64,000 nucleotides of DNA, taken from assembly GCA_023213395.1 (NCBI GenBank), contig CM041465.1, positions 206,157,741 through 206,221,740 on the forward strand. Direction: 5' to 3'. A model generated the notes under the pieces. The model did not search any database and was not told the origin of the DNA. It saw only the letters and a list, made by a program, of their open reading frames with translations. Shown one piece after another: positions 22,369-33,929 of this stretch. Position 1 is the stretch's first letter, and every line of letters starts with the position of its first letter. Position numbers and translations under genes: made by a program. Source of the stretch: Cycas panzhihuaensis. Its lineage: Eukaryota > Cycadophyta.

Positions 22369-24777
22369 GTTAAAGTTATAAGGCTTGAAGCTAGCAGATA
22401 ACTGGGAGACTTAACACTTTTGTCGCTTAAGTTCCACCTTCTAATGAAACCAACAGTTTTGATCTTACTAGAAGATCCAACAACTGAATGGAATGATGAG
22501 GGGTGGAGGACTAGGCTAAAGAGTTGGTCTAACTCTGATCTATAGAGGAGATCCAACAGTTGGCCAAGTTAAATCTAGGACAAGGCAGGTAGGGTTGATC
22601 TACATGGATGTACCATGCTTTCCACAGGATTCATTTAATAACACCCTTTTTTAATCTTCTTTCCCTCAAGCAACCTTAATTGTCGTGCACTGATCGTACG
22701 GTCGGTTGGGTCCCTATGGAATGCACCAAACTTAAGGTTATTTCAGAGACAAGGTTTGAACATTTTTCGGGCCTCTCCAACAAGATTTTAAAGTCATTTT
22801 TTAGAGAATTAAAGTGGACTTTAGGATTTATTTTACTTTGGATGACGTACTTATGAAAAGTGCTTGATTAAGCTTACAATAAAAGAGGCTTCAAAAGAAG
22901 CAATCTAGTACATTAAATGAACACTTAAAAGTGTTGTTACAATGAGCACTTAATGAAGTGAGAGTGCTATGCAAATCCAAGTAAAAAAGATGCTTGAGTA
23001 CAATGAGTTTTGAAGAAATAAGTACTTTGAAAAGATGTTAAGTACTCAATGAAGCAAAGCAAAACCTTGTGATGAAAGTACAAGTGGGTTCCTTTTAATG
23101 CTCAAGAGTGAAGAGAAGAAGACCACTTGCCAAATAAGGACACCAAGCACCAAGTGTTGGGACTTTAAAATAGTCCCAACGATCAACAAATGAAGTGATT
23201 TTATTAAATAAAAAATACTCTTGAGCCCCTTTTTGTGACTAAGGGCAATAGGTCACCATGCAAGGTGCCTTAAAAGGAGTGTTGAAATAGTGATAAATAT
23301 CACTTTTACAATGTGAACATACTTAAAATCATTTCAACTAAGCCAATTAACACTTATACAACATTAATTAAGTGTTAAAAAAAAAACTTGAAATGGCAAA
23401 AACAAAGGCTGAAATAATAATCGTTTTTTGAAACTTTGAGCAACAAGGACATCATGCAGGGAGCCTTTGAAAGTGCTCTAAAATAAGTATTTTTAATCTT
23501 CAAAGAAGAGAGAATGGCTTAGTATCAACTTTTAATGAAGTTACTAAGTATCAATGAAGATTTTTAACTCCAAAAGTACTAAAAAATATGATTTTTTCCT
23601 TAAGAAAATGTAAGCTAAGGTCACTATGCAATGTGCCTTGACTAAAAAATAGCTTAACGAAGGAAGAAAAATCACTGTTTGATGTGAAAAAACACTGAAA
23701 AGGCTTTGATTTAGTCTTTCATTCACTAAAATGAAGTCAAAGTGAATAAAAAACTAAAAAATCACTAAGAAAACCTTGAAATTGGCTTAAAAAGTGAGTT
23801 TTCTTAATGATTAAAAAGTGACTTCAATATAAACTTTAGAATAGAAGGTCTTATATAAAAAGGAATATACTTCATGAATATTCTAAATGAAATAAGGTAA
23901 AGTTCCAAAGCCAAAGTTAAAATTGAAAATTTAAAAAAAAATAACAGTCGATAACGACGGCGTAGGCCGTGCGACTCCGTGATCACGCAGAGCGTGATAT
24001 CTCGACGTAGGATGATCCGATCGGCGTCAAAATTCACGAGCAGAGGCACACATATCATATGGAGCAATCTCTGAAGTTTCGATGTGTTTCATCCACTATG
24101 CAATGAGAACCAAGCGTTTGATGCTTTGGCTGGGCGCACAGACTGTGTAAAATGGAGCGACTGCCGTGCATAGTTAGAGTGACATTTAGTCACCGTAGAG
24201 ACTCCGTGGGACCCACAGGGAGAAGAGATGCCCTCTCAGTAGTGAGTAAACACAGTACTCACACTTCAGAAGTGTGTTAGAGCTTTGGCTGGGGTTTGAG
24301 GAGATACCCAGATCTTCAAATCAGTTCAGGAGCATCTGCAAACATAGAACTGAGAAGATTTTCCACTGTTGGGAGTGGATCTCAGGGTAGAGCAGCTACC
24401 AGGTGAGAGTTGAAATCAATAGATATATAATCTCAATAAATAGATTTAAGACTTAGTAAGTATATCATACTTGAAAAACAAACAGATCTGAGTAAAAAAA
24501 AAGATATCAGCAGAGCAATATTTTAAATGGAAGTCACTGTTTGTAACAACAATTTGTGCTGCACCCAACAAGTCCTTTGTCTAAAAAAAAATCAGATCTA
24601 ACATATATCCCTGCTCCAGCCTTCAAAATAACTCCAGAAGCTTGAATTTAAAGAAAAGTAAGTCTCAACAAACCTTGGATCGCCTTCGGAGAGCGAAGGT
24701 CGTCACCAAGGGTTTGTAAACCTGCTTTGAATCTCCTTGAGCAGAAAAATCAGAACAGAGGGAACTAGTCTGCTCTA
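22369..24777 (-). other. Long 5' leader of F1
   Basis: 2.4 kb between PBS and gag without a convincing frame. Several blocks match the leader of element B (38,827-40,718), including GGAATGCACCAAACTT and the GGTGGAACTTAAG / CTGCTAGCTTCAAG segment next to gag, and a block near the PBS (GAGCGAAGGTCGTCACCAAG in F1). Confidence 0.65.
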
Positions 24778-24789
24778 GCTCTGATACCA
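24778..24789 (-). other. Primer-binding site of F1
   Basis: Minus strand TGGTATCAGAGC, a perfect initiator tRNA-Met complement, with a 2-nt spacer to the LTR. Confidence 0.9.
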
Positions 24790-24791
24790 AA

Positions 24792-25343
24792 TGTGAAAAA
24801 TGGCCTAATGGCCTTACAATCCCAAGATGTAGAAACTAGATTCACTCTAGTTCTAGAAAGCAAATAAGCTAGACAAGAATGAAACTATAAGATGAAATAT
24901 GAGCAAGATTAAACATGAAGAGAAAGAGCAAGAAAATGATACCAAAGATGAGGAGTTGGAATTGGTCCAACCTCCAAATGAATAACAGTTTGATTAGCAA
25001 ACTGGCAACGTAACAATACAGCTCCAACTCTATATGAGAACAATGAGGAGAGGTCTCAATATATAGTGTGAAAAAAGAGACCTAAGGCATTGGATGTTTG
25101 ACAAGTTTCAAACATCAAAGGTACATGCCTTGCATGTAGGACATATGTCCTTTTAGGGCTCTCAAGTGAGCAAAAGTGCATGGGGGTCCATTTGACCCTT
25201 TAGTGACAATGTTGTGTCACTAGGAAAGAATGTGGGGGTGCACTTTATCACTTAAGTGATAAGTTACCCCTAAAGTACAAAAGTATACATATTATATGAA
25301 AAATAAAGTACATAGGCTTAACATGTAAAAATAAGGTTTAACA
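24792..25343 (-). repeat. 5' LTR of F1, shared with a chimeric neighbour
   Basis: 552 bp, TGTGAAAAATGG to GGTTTAACA. The first palindrome of the U3 array has decayed here (TTTCAAACATCAAAG). It is followed on the right by C7 and 3' internal F sequence, so it also serves as a 3' LTR for the copy at 25,344 onward. Confidence 0.93.
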
Positions 25344-25522
25344 CCCCCCCTTACTGTTTACAATGTTAAGTCAGACCCCTAGACTATCTCTAAATTTTAC
25401 AAATTTTTCTCTACCAAGTGGCTTGGTAAAGATATCTGTTCATTGCTCATTGGTCTATATTGAAGGTTGATCTCACCACTTTGCACATGCTCTCTGATGA
25501 AGTGATGATAAACCTCAATATG
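25344..25522 (-). pseudogene. F-type RNase H tail and G7 tract of chimeric element
   Basis: Closely matches 18,156-18,335 of F1 (both have CTACCAAGTGGCTTGGTAAA and CCACTTTGCACATGCT), that is the end of RNase H. The match stops at CCTCAATATG (25,522). Beyond it the sequence is RNase H of element G. About 130 bp that F1 has between this point and the equivalent RNase H position are absent. Confidence 0.85.
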
Positions 25523-27488
25523 AACCTGATTGCTTCACAAGTGGCATTCACAACTACTTTGTATTATGCTTTTGTAGATGATAAAGCAACAATTACTTGT
25601 TTCTTACTGCCTTAGGATGTTATAGCTAATCCTAAGGTGAAGCAGTACCCAAAAATAGATTTCCTCTCATGACGATCACCAGCCCAATTTGAATCACAAT
25701 ATCCTATCAAATTAAGATCAGAATTTTTGTCATATTTCAATCCTAGATTTAAAATGCCTTTGATGTACCTTAGAATTCTTTTAACTGTGTTCTAAGGAAT
25801 GATCTTTGGAGCATGCATGAATCTAGAGATGATTCTGACTGAGTGTGATATGTCTGGTCTAGTTGCTATCAGATATATGAGACTTCCAACATGTTACCTG
25901 TATAAAGTCTCATTTACTCCTTGACTATCTTCTTATGTTGTTAAAATACAACTGGTCTCCATTGGAGTGAAGCTAGCATTATAGTCTTCCATATTGCTAT
26001 CAAATATATGAGACTTTCAACAAGTTGCCTATATAAAGTCTCATGTACTCCTTGACTATCTTCTTATGTTGTTAAAACACAACTGGTCTCCATTAGAGTG
26101 AAGCTAGCATTATAGTCTTCCATATTGAATCTTTTTAAGAGATTCTTGGCATATTTTGATTGAGATATAAAGATAAAGTTGTCTTTTTGACTTACCTCAA
26201 TGCCAAGATAATAATGCAACTGACCCATGTTTATCATTTCGAACTCATTTTCCATTTGGGATTTTATGCACTTAATTGTTTTTTGATCACTGCTTGTAAC
26301 AATCATGTCATCCACATATACAACAATTATGGTGGTCAAACCATTCTTTATTTTTGTATAAAGGCTTGGATCAGATTTTCACTGATTAAATCCATTCTGC
26401 TTAAGGTGGGAATTCAATTTTGTGTACTATGCCTGAGATGCCTATTTTAGACTGTATAAGGTATTTTTTAATTTGCATACTAAATCTTCTTCTTGTTTTT
26501 TCGCATAACCTAGAGGTTGCTCTGTATATACTTCTTCGTCTAATTCTCTATTTAAAAAAACACTTTTTACATTAAGTTGAGCAACTTACCACCCAAAATG
26601 AGCTACTATTGCAATAATAGTTTTGATTGTTATCATTTTAGCTATAGGGGAAAATGTTTCCTCATAGTTAATTCATGTTGTCTGAGTATATCCCTTTGCT
26701 GTTAATCTTGCTTTGAATTTTTCAATGTTACCATCTGATTTTTCCTTGATTTTGTACACCCATTTGCACCCTGCTACTGATTTGTCTTTTGGTGGCTCAA
26801 TGAGCTACTGTGTTTTATTCTTCTTTATGGCCATCATTTTATCATCCATGGCTTTTTGTCATTCTAAATTATAGCATGTTTTGTTAAAACTCTGAGGTTT
26901 GTCTAAATAGATTAAGGCTTGATGCTTTTAAAATCTTGTCTTCTAATTAAAAACTTCCCCTTTTTACTCTTCCAAGATTTTTAGGTACTATTTTGGAAGT
27001 TTCTTCATTTGTTGTTCCTTTAGAGTGCTTTGATCACTACCTTGATGAGAGGTAGATCCTCTTGGAGTGTTTTGTTCATTTTCTTCATGAGAATTAGATC
27101 TTCTTGAAATGCTTCCTTCTTGTTCACTATCAGATATGATATTCTCTCCCTATTCCCTACTTCCTTGAGTACTATCAGTGGTGGATTTTTTCGAAGTATC
27201 TTCTCCCTGATTCTTATTTTGAGATATTTCTTTGGGGTCTTCTTCGTGAATTATTAACTCTTGGGAAGTTTTAATAAGATGAACTTTTTCGGGAGAGATT
27301 TTCTCAAAGGTTAGGTCCCTACTTATATACATTGTATTATTTTTTGAGTCTATGCATCTATATGCCTTGGATTTGTTATTGTACCCTACAAAGATGCACT
27401 TAATGCTTTTGTCATTTAGTTTAGTTCTCTTTTGAGTGGGAACATTTACATAAGTTGTACTCCCAAAAACCCTAAGATGACTTATATC
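25523..27488 (-). pseudogene. Copia element G: RNase H, RT and end of integrase
   Basis: Minus-strand motifs are [95 protein letters not shown] (catalytic D changed to N), IIVVYVDDMIVTSSD (YVDD intact) and FEMINMGQLHYYLGIEVSQ. RNase H is weak and stop-ridden. A 131-bp tandem duplication breaks the RT frame. The integrase continues at 50,468 beyond nested element B: NRKPNI | SHL across the joint. Confidence 0.88.
25865..26126. repeat. 131-bp tandem duplication in G RT
   Basis: Units 25,865-25,995 and 25,996-26,126 both begin GCTATCA and end CTTCCATATT. They differ at several bases, so the duplication is not recent. 131 is not a multiple of three. Confidence 0.88.
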
Positions 27489-27725
27489 TATTAGACTTTT
27501 ATGTTTAAATGTTAAGTCATGTACTTTATATTGTAATGTTATGCACTTTATGTAAGGGTGCTTTATCACCTAATGTACTAAAGTACACACCCATATTCTT
27601 TCTAGTAGTATAATGTTGTGACTTAAGGGTCAATGTACCCCTCATGCACGTTTGCACATGTGAGTGCACATGGGTCAAGGTGTGCATGTTTGACAAGTGT
27701 CAAATATGTAGCCGTCTAAGGTTTC
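27489..27725 (+). repeat. 5' LTR of B, first piece
   Basis: Aligns with the start of the 3' LTR at 49,941 (for example GTTTAAATGTTAAGTCAT) up to GCC.TCTAAGGTTTC. The last five bases GTTTC are the target site of the first Ty3 element. Confidence 0.88.
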
Positions 27726-28611
27726 TGTTGACTTGTAGATTCCACTCCCTTGTGGAATCAGTGCACTTGTCAAGGTTACACAGCGCTATAGTCTAGTTTT
27801 AGGACACTGTCAACATGGTTATACACATACATTCCACATACATTCCATATATAATTCACAGAATGGTACACAGTGATGTAATTCAATACATATTTCAAAG
27901 ACATCATCAACATACATCAAGAATGCACCAATTTCCACATAACTCTTCTTTTATTAATTCAACGTTCATTTACGGTGGAATCGTTCTGAGCATTCCAAAA
28001 AGATACCTCTGTTACATATGCGTGCAGATGGTACTTATCATGCACTCATGCTCCAATCGGTTGTCATGCGTCATCTCGCACCTTTGCGTACTCTTGATAT
28101 CCGGCTCTCACCCTCGAGCACATGACATAGGAATGAATAACTCGGCTCTCACCCTTGAGAGTATACAATATGATTGAATCACTCGGCTCTCACATTGGAA
28201 TGGTCCTCAAAGCACCATTAAATATGTCCCTTTGATGCCTTTTGGATGAAAGGTTATGACCCAAAGTCATAACCATACCTTTTTGTTACCAAGGTACCCT
28301 TTCACTTTAATCATTAGTTACACTTTAACTAATGTCTCTTTAGGTCCGTACGTCCGTGCATTACATCCGGCGAGCTCCCAAGCTTCCACCGGGTCCTGCA
28401 TCGTGCGCGCATCGCCTGCTCGCTCGTTCGCCACCGGTACGCACATCATGCGTACTGCCGTTCAGTGCACGCACCGCCATACGTGCACGAATGTTGATTT
28501 CTTCACTGTTTCGCCTCGTGCGTACCTCCGTATGGTCGTACTTGCACAACTCGGGTTATCTCGGCCTACCTCGGTCCTCACACGACCATTGAGTCAAATT
28601 TAACGCCAACA
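27726..28611 (-). repeat. 3' LTR of Ty3 element 1
   Basis: 886 bp. Contains near-tandem CGGCTCTCAC repeats (about 28,093-28,198, period about 43-45 bp) and a GC-rich segment at 28,345-28,590. The inner flank (28,612 onward) lacks an obvious polypurine tract. Confidence 0.88.
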
Positions 28612-29006
28612 TCTATCCCGGGTCAACATGATTGGGTTGAGCATCCTTGCTCAACAAAAAATTCAAAATTTGGGGTATTCCTCCCCTCTCATTCTAAGGT
28701 CGCCTCGCCTCTGCTCCGCTACTTGGTCGCCATTCTTGGTTAATAAATCCTCATCTATTGGCACTTTGTTTTGTTCAACTATCCCTCGATTTTCCATATG
28801 ATGATATATCTTTCCTCCATGCTTCACCATATTGCTTATTTGTATGATATGAGTTACGGTTGTTTTTCTGTTTTTTAATTTTTTTGTGTTTTATATTACA
28901 TACCGAACTGAATCACGTTCCGGTATCAAGGCAATTCGATTTTGCCTCAACTTCATGCAACACGCTATGGTACAACCAACTGATCCGGCTGGTAAGTTGC
29001 TCCACC

Positions 29007-29627
29007 CTAGTTGATATAGGGTTTCAGTTTACTACCCTTGACCATTTCGTAGTAGCGGCACGATAGTTTCTTTAACTGGATAGTGTCGTTCCGGTACACC
29101 TTCTCAATCCTATATGGGCCTTTCCAATGCATCTTCAATTCTCCTTGGGTCGTTTGGGATTTGTTGTCGAATCGCCATACTTGATCACCCTTCTTGAAAT
29201 GCGATGTCTTGTCATGGCGGTCGTGCCTTGTCCTTTTCCGCCTTTTCCTTGGTGTGGTATGCTTTGTCGATTTCTTCTTATGATCCCTTAATTGGTCTTC
29301 TCCTAACCAATGTTCTCTACAATGTCTCAAATGGGAATTTCCACATAGTGGTTCTCCATAAAAGGGTTTTACATAATCTCCAACATACTCTTCATGATTT
29401 CTATCTTCTGGAGTGGTAACTATTTCAGTCACATTCCGAGAAAGTAGGTTACATCTATAGGATGAGGGGTTGACTTCATAATTGTCCCTTAGCCAATAAT
29501 CCACAAATCTCATCTCGTTTTCATCATCTGAAGAATTGTAAATTTCTCCAAAATAGGTCGGTTCTTCTTTCCGTAATGGGTCGATGTTGTAGGCTTTTCC
29601 AGCGATGATAGAGGTTTTCTTTGTCAC
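29007..29627 (-). pseudogene. Ty3 element 1: integrase C-terminal-like frame
   Basis: A 206-aa open stretch. Its C-terminal third (FKKGDQVWRF ... GELKMHWKGPYRIEKVYRN) matches the GPY/F-type C-terminal module of Ty3 integrases. The N-terminal two thirds (acidic, then lysine/arginine-rich KKKSTKHTTPRKRRKRTRHD) are not recognised. The upstream core with D-D-E is absent, so it may be the scar of a large internal deletion or a reorganised protein kept by the family. It ends 396 bp before the LTR; 28,612-29,006 shows no gene. Confidence 0.7.
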
Positions 29628-29745
29628 ATGAAGAAGTTGTTGCTTCCTTACAACGGTTGTACTTGATCCATTGTCGTATCACCTCAATGGAGTTCTTCCC
29701 CAACATTGGTAATACTACTTTATTCCTTCATCGACAAGGTGAAGG

Positions 29746-30177
29746 TTACGTCTTCCAACTCTGGAGACATTGGGTTTTGTATAGCCATGGTCTCCCCAAT
29801 AAAGCTGGATAGGAAGTTGCACCTTTCTCCGTTTCCACAATCGTAAAATCGATCTTTACGACAATTCCTGCCACATCCACCTTGACGTTCGCCAGTTTTC
29901 CCACAGGTCGCACCAACAATTCATTGGCTAGTTTTAACGAATAGGTTGCCGCTTCCAACTTTGGACTCCCCAACTTCCGCCATGTCGAAGTGGGCAGTAC
30001 ATTCACAGCTGCTCCCCCATCAACGATCACTCTCGGAAACTTTTCGTCCAAAACTGACATGGTTACCATCGGATCCATGTCGAATGATGGTATGATTTGC
30101 TTCCAACTTTTGGTAACTCCTTTCTGTAGCACTCCTCCTTTGATCCAATCAATAACTTGGGACAGAGGAATAGTCAA
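29746..30177 (-). pseudogene. Ty3 element 1: aspartic protease
   Basis: Frame of 143 aa with MSVLDEKFPRVIVDGGAAVN, followed by VLPTSTWRKLGSP and later PALLGRPWL. This is the retropepsin-like fold of Ty3 elements, with the loop reading DGGA where DSG/DTG is usual. The frame stays open across the domain. It lies directly downstream of gag. Confidence 0.82.
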
Positions 30178-32253
30178 TCAGAATCGCTTTCGCCAAATTC
30201 TCCATTAATAGCAACATTCTGGGAATCTCTTCGGCTGGTAATCCTTTAAACAACTCTTCCATTTGCACCATTTGGGGTTTTGCCGTAGATCCTTCTGGTA
30301 GTTTTTCTGGCTCTTTTTGTTTGTTTTTCCGAACGTACACATTTTTTGTTTCTGGCTTACCCATTGGCAGTATATTTTCCTCCTGGATTAAACCGCCCAA
30401 CACTTGTTTTGCTTTCTTGTACCGATCCAATTCAGTTGGGGGATGTGGGTATTCTTCATCCACTTTCTCTTCTCGCTTATTACGCAATTTCACATTTTTG
30501 TTTCCGCACGATCGTCATTAAGTTTGTTGCTTTGGCTTTACCCTTGCAATCTTACTTTGTGGTCACTTGGCCCTGATTTACCACATCTGAACGGCTTTTG
30601 TTCGTATTCCGGCTTCATCGGGCATTCGGACTTCCAAAGGTCCGAACTCAGAGGCGAATGAGGCATCTCCCCATCGGTATCTCTTCCTCGAGGGTTACGG
30701 TGCACCCCTCGTTGTATACACGCTATGCAGGTGGGTTGCCTCTTCCCACCTCGACCTCCGAATGCTTTTCCCCGGAATTGTAGAAACAATCCCTAGTTGT
30801 GTGGGTATCAACCTCACATATGTGGCACCACTTCTCTTGTTGGTGCGTCAGACTGCTTTTTAAATTCAACTCACATTCCGGGTGGTATGTGAGTTTTCTT
30901 CACAAATATGGCACCACTTGGTCACCCTTCCAGGGTGCTCTTTCTTCTTCGGTGTCTCTTCTTCTTCCCGATTATTTCTGATTTTCAATCGGGCTACCTC
31001 TTTCCTCAGTGTCTCCAATTCTGACTCCTCTTCTGCTACCCCCCTACGGCGGAAGGGTCGATTATCTTGATTACTGTTTCACTCTCTCGATCTCATCTTG
31101 CAATCTTAACAAGAAGGAATCTTGTCCTCCCGCTTGGGCATCCATTTCCATCTCGAAATCTAATGCCGGATCACAGGCATTCTTGAATGATTTTAGCGGA
31201 TGAGCATGCATCATAGCTCGCAACTTCTCATTCAACCCTCTCACGAAGTAATTCTTCATGTTATGATCCGTGATCGTCCTGCTGATCATACTTGCTGCAA
31301 TAATCTTCATTCGGCTAATGTAAGTTAGGACGGATTCCCCCGGCCTCTGCCTGATTTCTCGCAATGCGATTTCCACAACTTCATTACTTCGAAACTTTTG
31401 AAATCTCTTCTCAAATGCTTTCTTAATCTTCCCCCATGGCTCATTTTTGTTTATTTCCTTGTACCAAGCCAAGGGTACTCCTCTCAGTGTACAAGCGAAG
31501 CGTGCTTTGATTTGATCTTCATCTGTAATCTTTTTGACATCAATAAGGTTTTGAAACAAATACACATGCTCAAGTATCATTGAAGGTTAGTTTCCCAAAG
31601 TCTCTGAATCGTCCATTTTGGGAGATTGCAACTTTCCCCACCGATGGTGATCTTTCCCTCCTTCGTCCTTTGGGGATACAGGGAGTAACTACCGCACTAT
31701 CTTTTCCAAACAACGGATTTTTGAATGGAGTTTTTATGTGTATTGGTTCCACTACACCGGAACTTGTATCGTTAATGGTGTTCTCGTAATGTAAGATTGA
31801 TCCGATCCCCTTCCGTCGAATCTTCAAACAAATTTGTCTCGTTAGCTTATTTTCCCAATATGCCGAGGGACCTTCCTCCGCCTTCTTATCGCTGTCCCCT
31901 AGGTCCTTCTGGCTGTCCTCCACTAGTATACTTCCCTCTGTTAGGATCTCTTTATGTTTTTCATCCACTGATGGCTTCCCTTCAATCTCCCAAGCTAAAC
32001 AAATCATCTCGATTGGGGTTGGTGTCAATACCATGCTCGCCATGGGTTTCTTCTTCCCTGGGTGTCTGGGCTCCACTTGCCTCGATCCTTCAACGGACCG
32101 CCCTTAGTCTCGTTGTTTTGCGAACTTAGTCTCCTCGCCCTTCTGAGTTTTGCCTCTTTTGACCATCTTAGTGCCCTTTGCTCCGGTTTCCTTTTCCTTA
32201 GGTGAAGTATCCTTTTGGGGCTCTTCCGACCTTGAAGGCCTCTTAGGTGGCAT
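30178..32253 (-). pseudogene. Ty3 element 1: gag with two zinc knuckles
   Basis: ATG at 32,253 opens MPPKRPSRSEEPQKDTSPKE with an early in-frame TAA. A central gag domain follows: LRGVPLAWYKEINKNEPWG, FEKRFQKFRSNEVVEIALRE, RQRPGESVLTYISRMK and NYFVRGLNEKLRAMMH, the standard Ty3 retrotrans-gag pattern. Two knuckles lie near 30,780-30,930: CHICEVDTHTTRDC is intact, CHICEENSHTTRN has lost its last cysteine. A frame shift joins the N-terminal and central parts near 31,575. Confidence 0.85.
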
Positions 32254-32395
32254 TGGAAGGTCCCCTGGCTGCCTGTGGCTTAGTTACAGCCCGCCATCAC
32301 GACGGCAGCCAGGGTCCTCTGCCCTTTACACATTCTTTTCTCTTTGAAACCCCTAGGCCCTGTCCCTCCTCAATGGACGTAGGCAACGGAACCAA

Positions 32396-33301
32396 TGTTG
32401 ACTGCTGGGGGGTCTTATTACACTTACAAGGCACCCCTTGCTCACTTGTCAAGGTTACACAGCGCTATAGTCTAGTTTTAGGACACTGTCAACATGGTTA
32501 TACACATACATTCCACATACATTCCATATATAATTCACAGAATGGTACACAGCAGTGCAGAATTCAATACATATTTCAGCACATCATCAACATACATCAA
32601 GAATGCACCAATTTCCACATAACTCTTCTTTTATTAATTCAACAGTTCATTTACATGGGTGGAATGCGTTCTGAGCATTCCAAAGAAGCTCTGATCCTCT
32701 GTTACATATGCGTACCCAGATGGTACTTATCATGCACTCATGCTCCAATCGGCTGTCATGCGTACTGTCATCTGCACCTTTGCGTACTCTTGATCTCCGG
32801 CTCTCACCCTCGAGCACATGACATAGGAATGAATAACTCGGCTCTCACCCTTGAGAGTATACAATATGATTGAATCACTCGGCTCTCACACTGGAATGGT
32901 CCTCAAAGCACCATTAAATATGTCCCTTTGATGCCTTTTGATGAAAGGTTATGACCCAAAGTCATAACCATACCTTTTTGTTACCAAGGTACCCTTTCAC
33001 TTTAATCATTAGTTACACTTTAACTAATGTCTCTTTAGGTCCGTACGTCCATTACATCCGCAGCCTCCCAAGCTTCCACCGGTCCTGCATCGCCATGCGC
33101 ATCGCCTGCTCGGCTCGTTCCGCCACCGGTACGCACTGCCATGCGCATTCGCCTGTGCACGCACTGCCATACGTACTGAATGTTGATTTCTTCACTGTTT
33201 CGCCTCGTGCGTACCTCCGTATGGTCCGTACTTGCACAACTCGGGTTATCTGGCCTACCTCTGGTCCTCACACAGCCATTGAGTCAAATTTAACGCCAAC
33301 A
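32396..33301 (-). repeat. 5' LTR of Ty3 element 1
   Basis: 906 bp, TGTTGACTGC to GCCAACA. The first about 55 bp differ from the sister LTR, and clustered short indels occur in the rest. Bases just outside (32,378-32,395) read TTGGTTCCGTTGCC on the minus strand, a plausible but unassigned primer-binding site. Confidence 0.88.
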
Positions 33302-33573
33302 GTTTCTCCTCCTTATCTATATATTGGGACCATTTCTCATGTAAATCACAAGAGTGTGAGGTATTGTATTGTTATGCTACTCATTTGAATACAAGGTATT
33401 CTTGTTTATTTGGAGTGAGAATCAATTCCTGCTCTTTCATATCTTGTGTCTTCATAAGCTTGTGCTTATACTTAGTTGCTTATTCTCATAGTGCCATTGA
33501 TGTGATGATAATCATCTTATTCTTTTATCACACTCGCTCTCCAAGAGATCCTAGATTATTTTCTTCATCATTT
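33302..33573 (+). repeat. 5' LTR of B, second piece
   Basis: Continues B's LTR from GTTTCTCCTCC to TCTTCATCATTT, with TCTATATATTGG as the likely TATA region near 33,315. The last five bases CATTT are the target site of the second Ty3 element. Confidence 0.88.
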
Positions 33574-33899
33574 TGTAGCAACCTTACAGAATTCTTCTAA
33601 CATATTTTATAGAAATAGACAAAATATCCACCAAATGCGCTTGCAAAATATCCAATCAAGAGAGCAATAATACAAATCCACTTGAATACAAATATAAAAT
33701 GGTATGAAATGAATATAAAGCAAATAGATACAACGTTACCAAAAGATCCCGCAAATTACTGATGATAAAGAATCCCTCTTCGAGGCGAGGTTCCCTCCAC
33801 AAAGCTTCTCAAAAGGGCCGAAAATACTGCAGTCCAAGACTTCTTTTTCGATTTGAATCGTCATAAGCTATATTTATGACCATATTTAGGAATGCTACA
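33574..33899 (-). repeat. 3' LTR of chromovirus
   Basis: 326 bp. Immediately inside, the minus strand reads GAGGGGGGAAGACT (33,900-33,913), a strong polypurine tract. Confidence 0.94.
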
Positions 33900-33929
33900 A
33901 GTCTTCCCCCCTCAAAACATGCTTTGCCC

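Larger units (their letters stand above)
17604..25343 (-). mobile_element. Copia element F1 (7.7 kb) with shared right LTR
   Basis: Two 552-bp LTRs enclose a complete minus-strand copia: PBS, 2.4 kb leader, gag, protease, integrase, RT, RNase H, and a G7 tract. LTRs differ at about 24 sites by hand count (about 4 %). The left flank is GGGGT (17,599-17,603), but the right LTR is followed by CCCCCCCTTACTG, the same 3' internal sequence that follows the left LTR, not by a target duplicate. The right LTR therefore also acts as the 3' LTR of a neighbouring chimeric copy. Sequence 17,405-17,598 to the left holds no recognisable gene. Confidence 0.92.
27726..33301 (-). mobile_element. Ty3/gypsy element 1: gag-protease element lacking an RT core
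   Basis: Starts TGTTGACT, ends GCCAACA and is flanked by GTTTC on both sides (27,721-27,725, 33,302-33,306). LTRs of 886 and 906 bp enclose gag, protease and a C-terminal integrase-like part on the minus strand. No reverse transcriptase, RNase H or integrase core is found between protease (to 29,746) and the 29,627 frame. The element thus resembles non-autonomous gag-bearing LTR elements that need enzymes in trans. Confidence 0.9.

Noticed and set aside
17599-25348. GGGGT as the target duplication of F1
   Set aside because: Right of the F1 right LTR the sequence is C7TTACTG, which is F internal sequence of the neighbouring copy, so the second target copy is not there.
27484-27508. B LTR beginning at TGTTTAAATG (27,508)
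   Set aside because: This would leave 19 unexplained bases in G integrase. Aligning with the F LTR start and the 3' LTR purine tract puts the edge at 27,489, which yields the ATATC/ATATT duplication and restores NRKPNISHL.
28256-28603. Open stretches of 78-115 codons on both strands in the GC-rich part of Ty3 element 1 LTRs
   Set aside because: They lie in LTR sequence, occur on both strands because GC-rich DNA has few stops, and are not kept in the sister LTR (different frames through indels).
30321-32347. Several plus-strand frames opposite Ty3 element 1 gag
   Set aside because: Shadows of the minus-strand gag; no motif on the plus strand.
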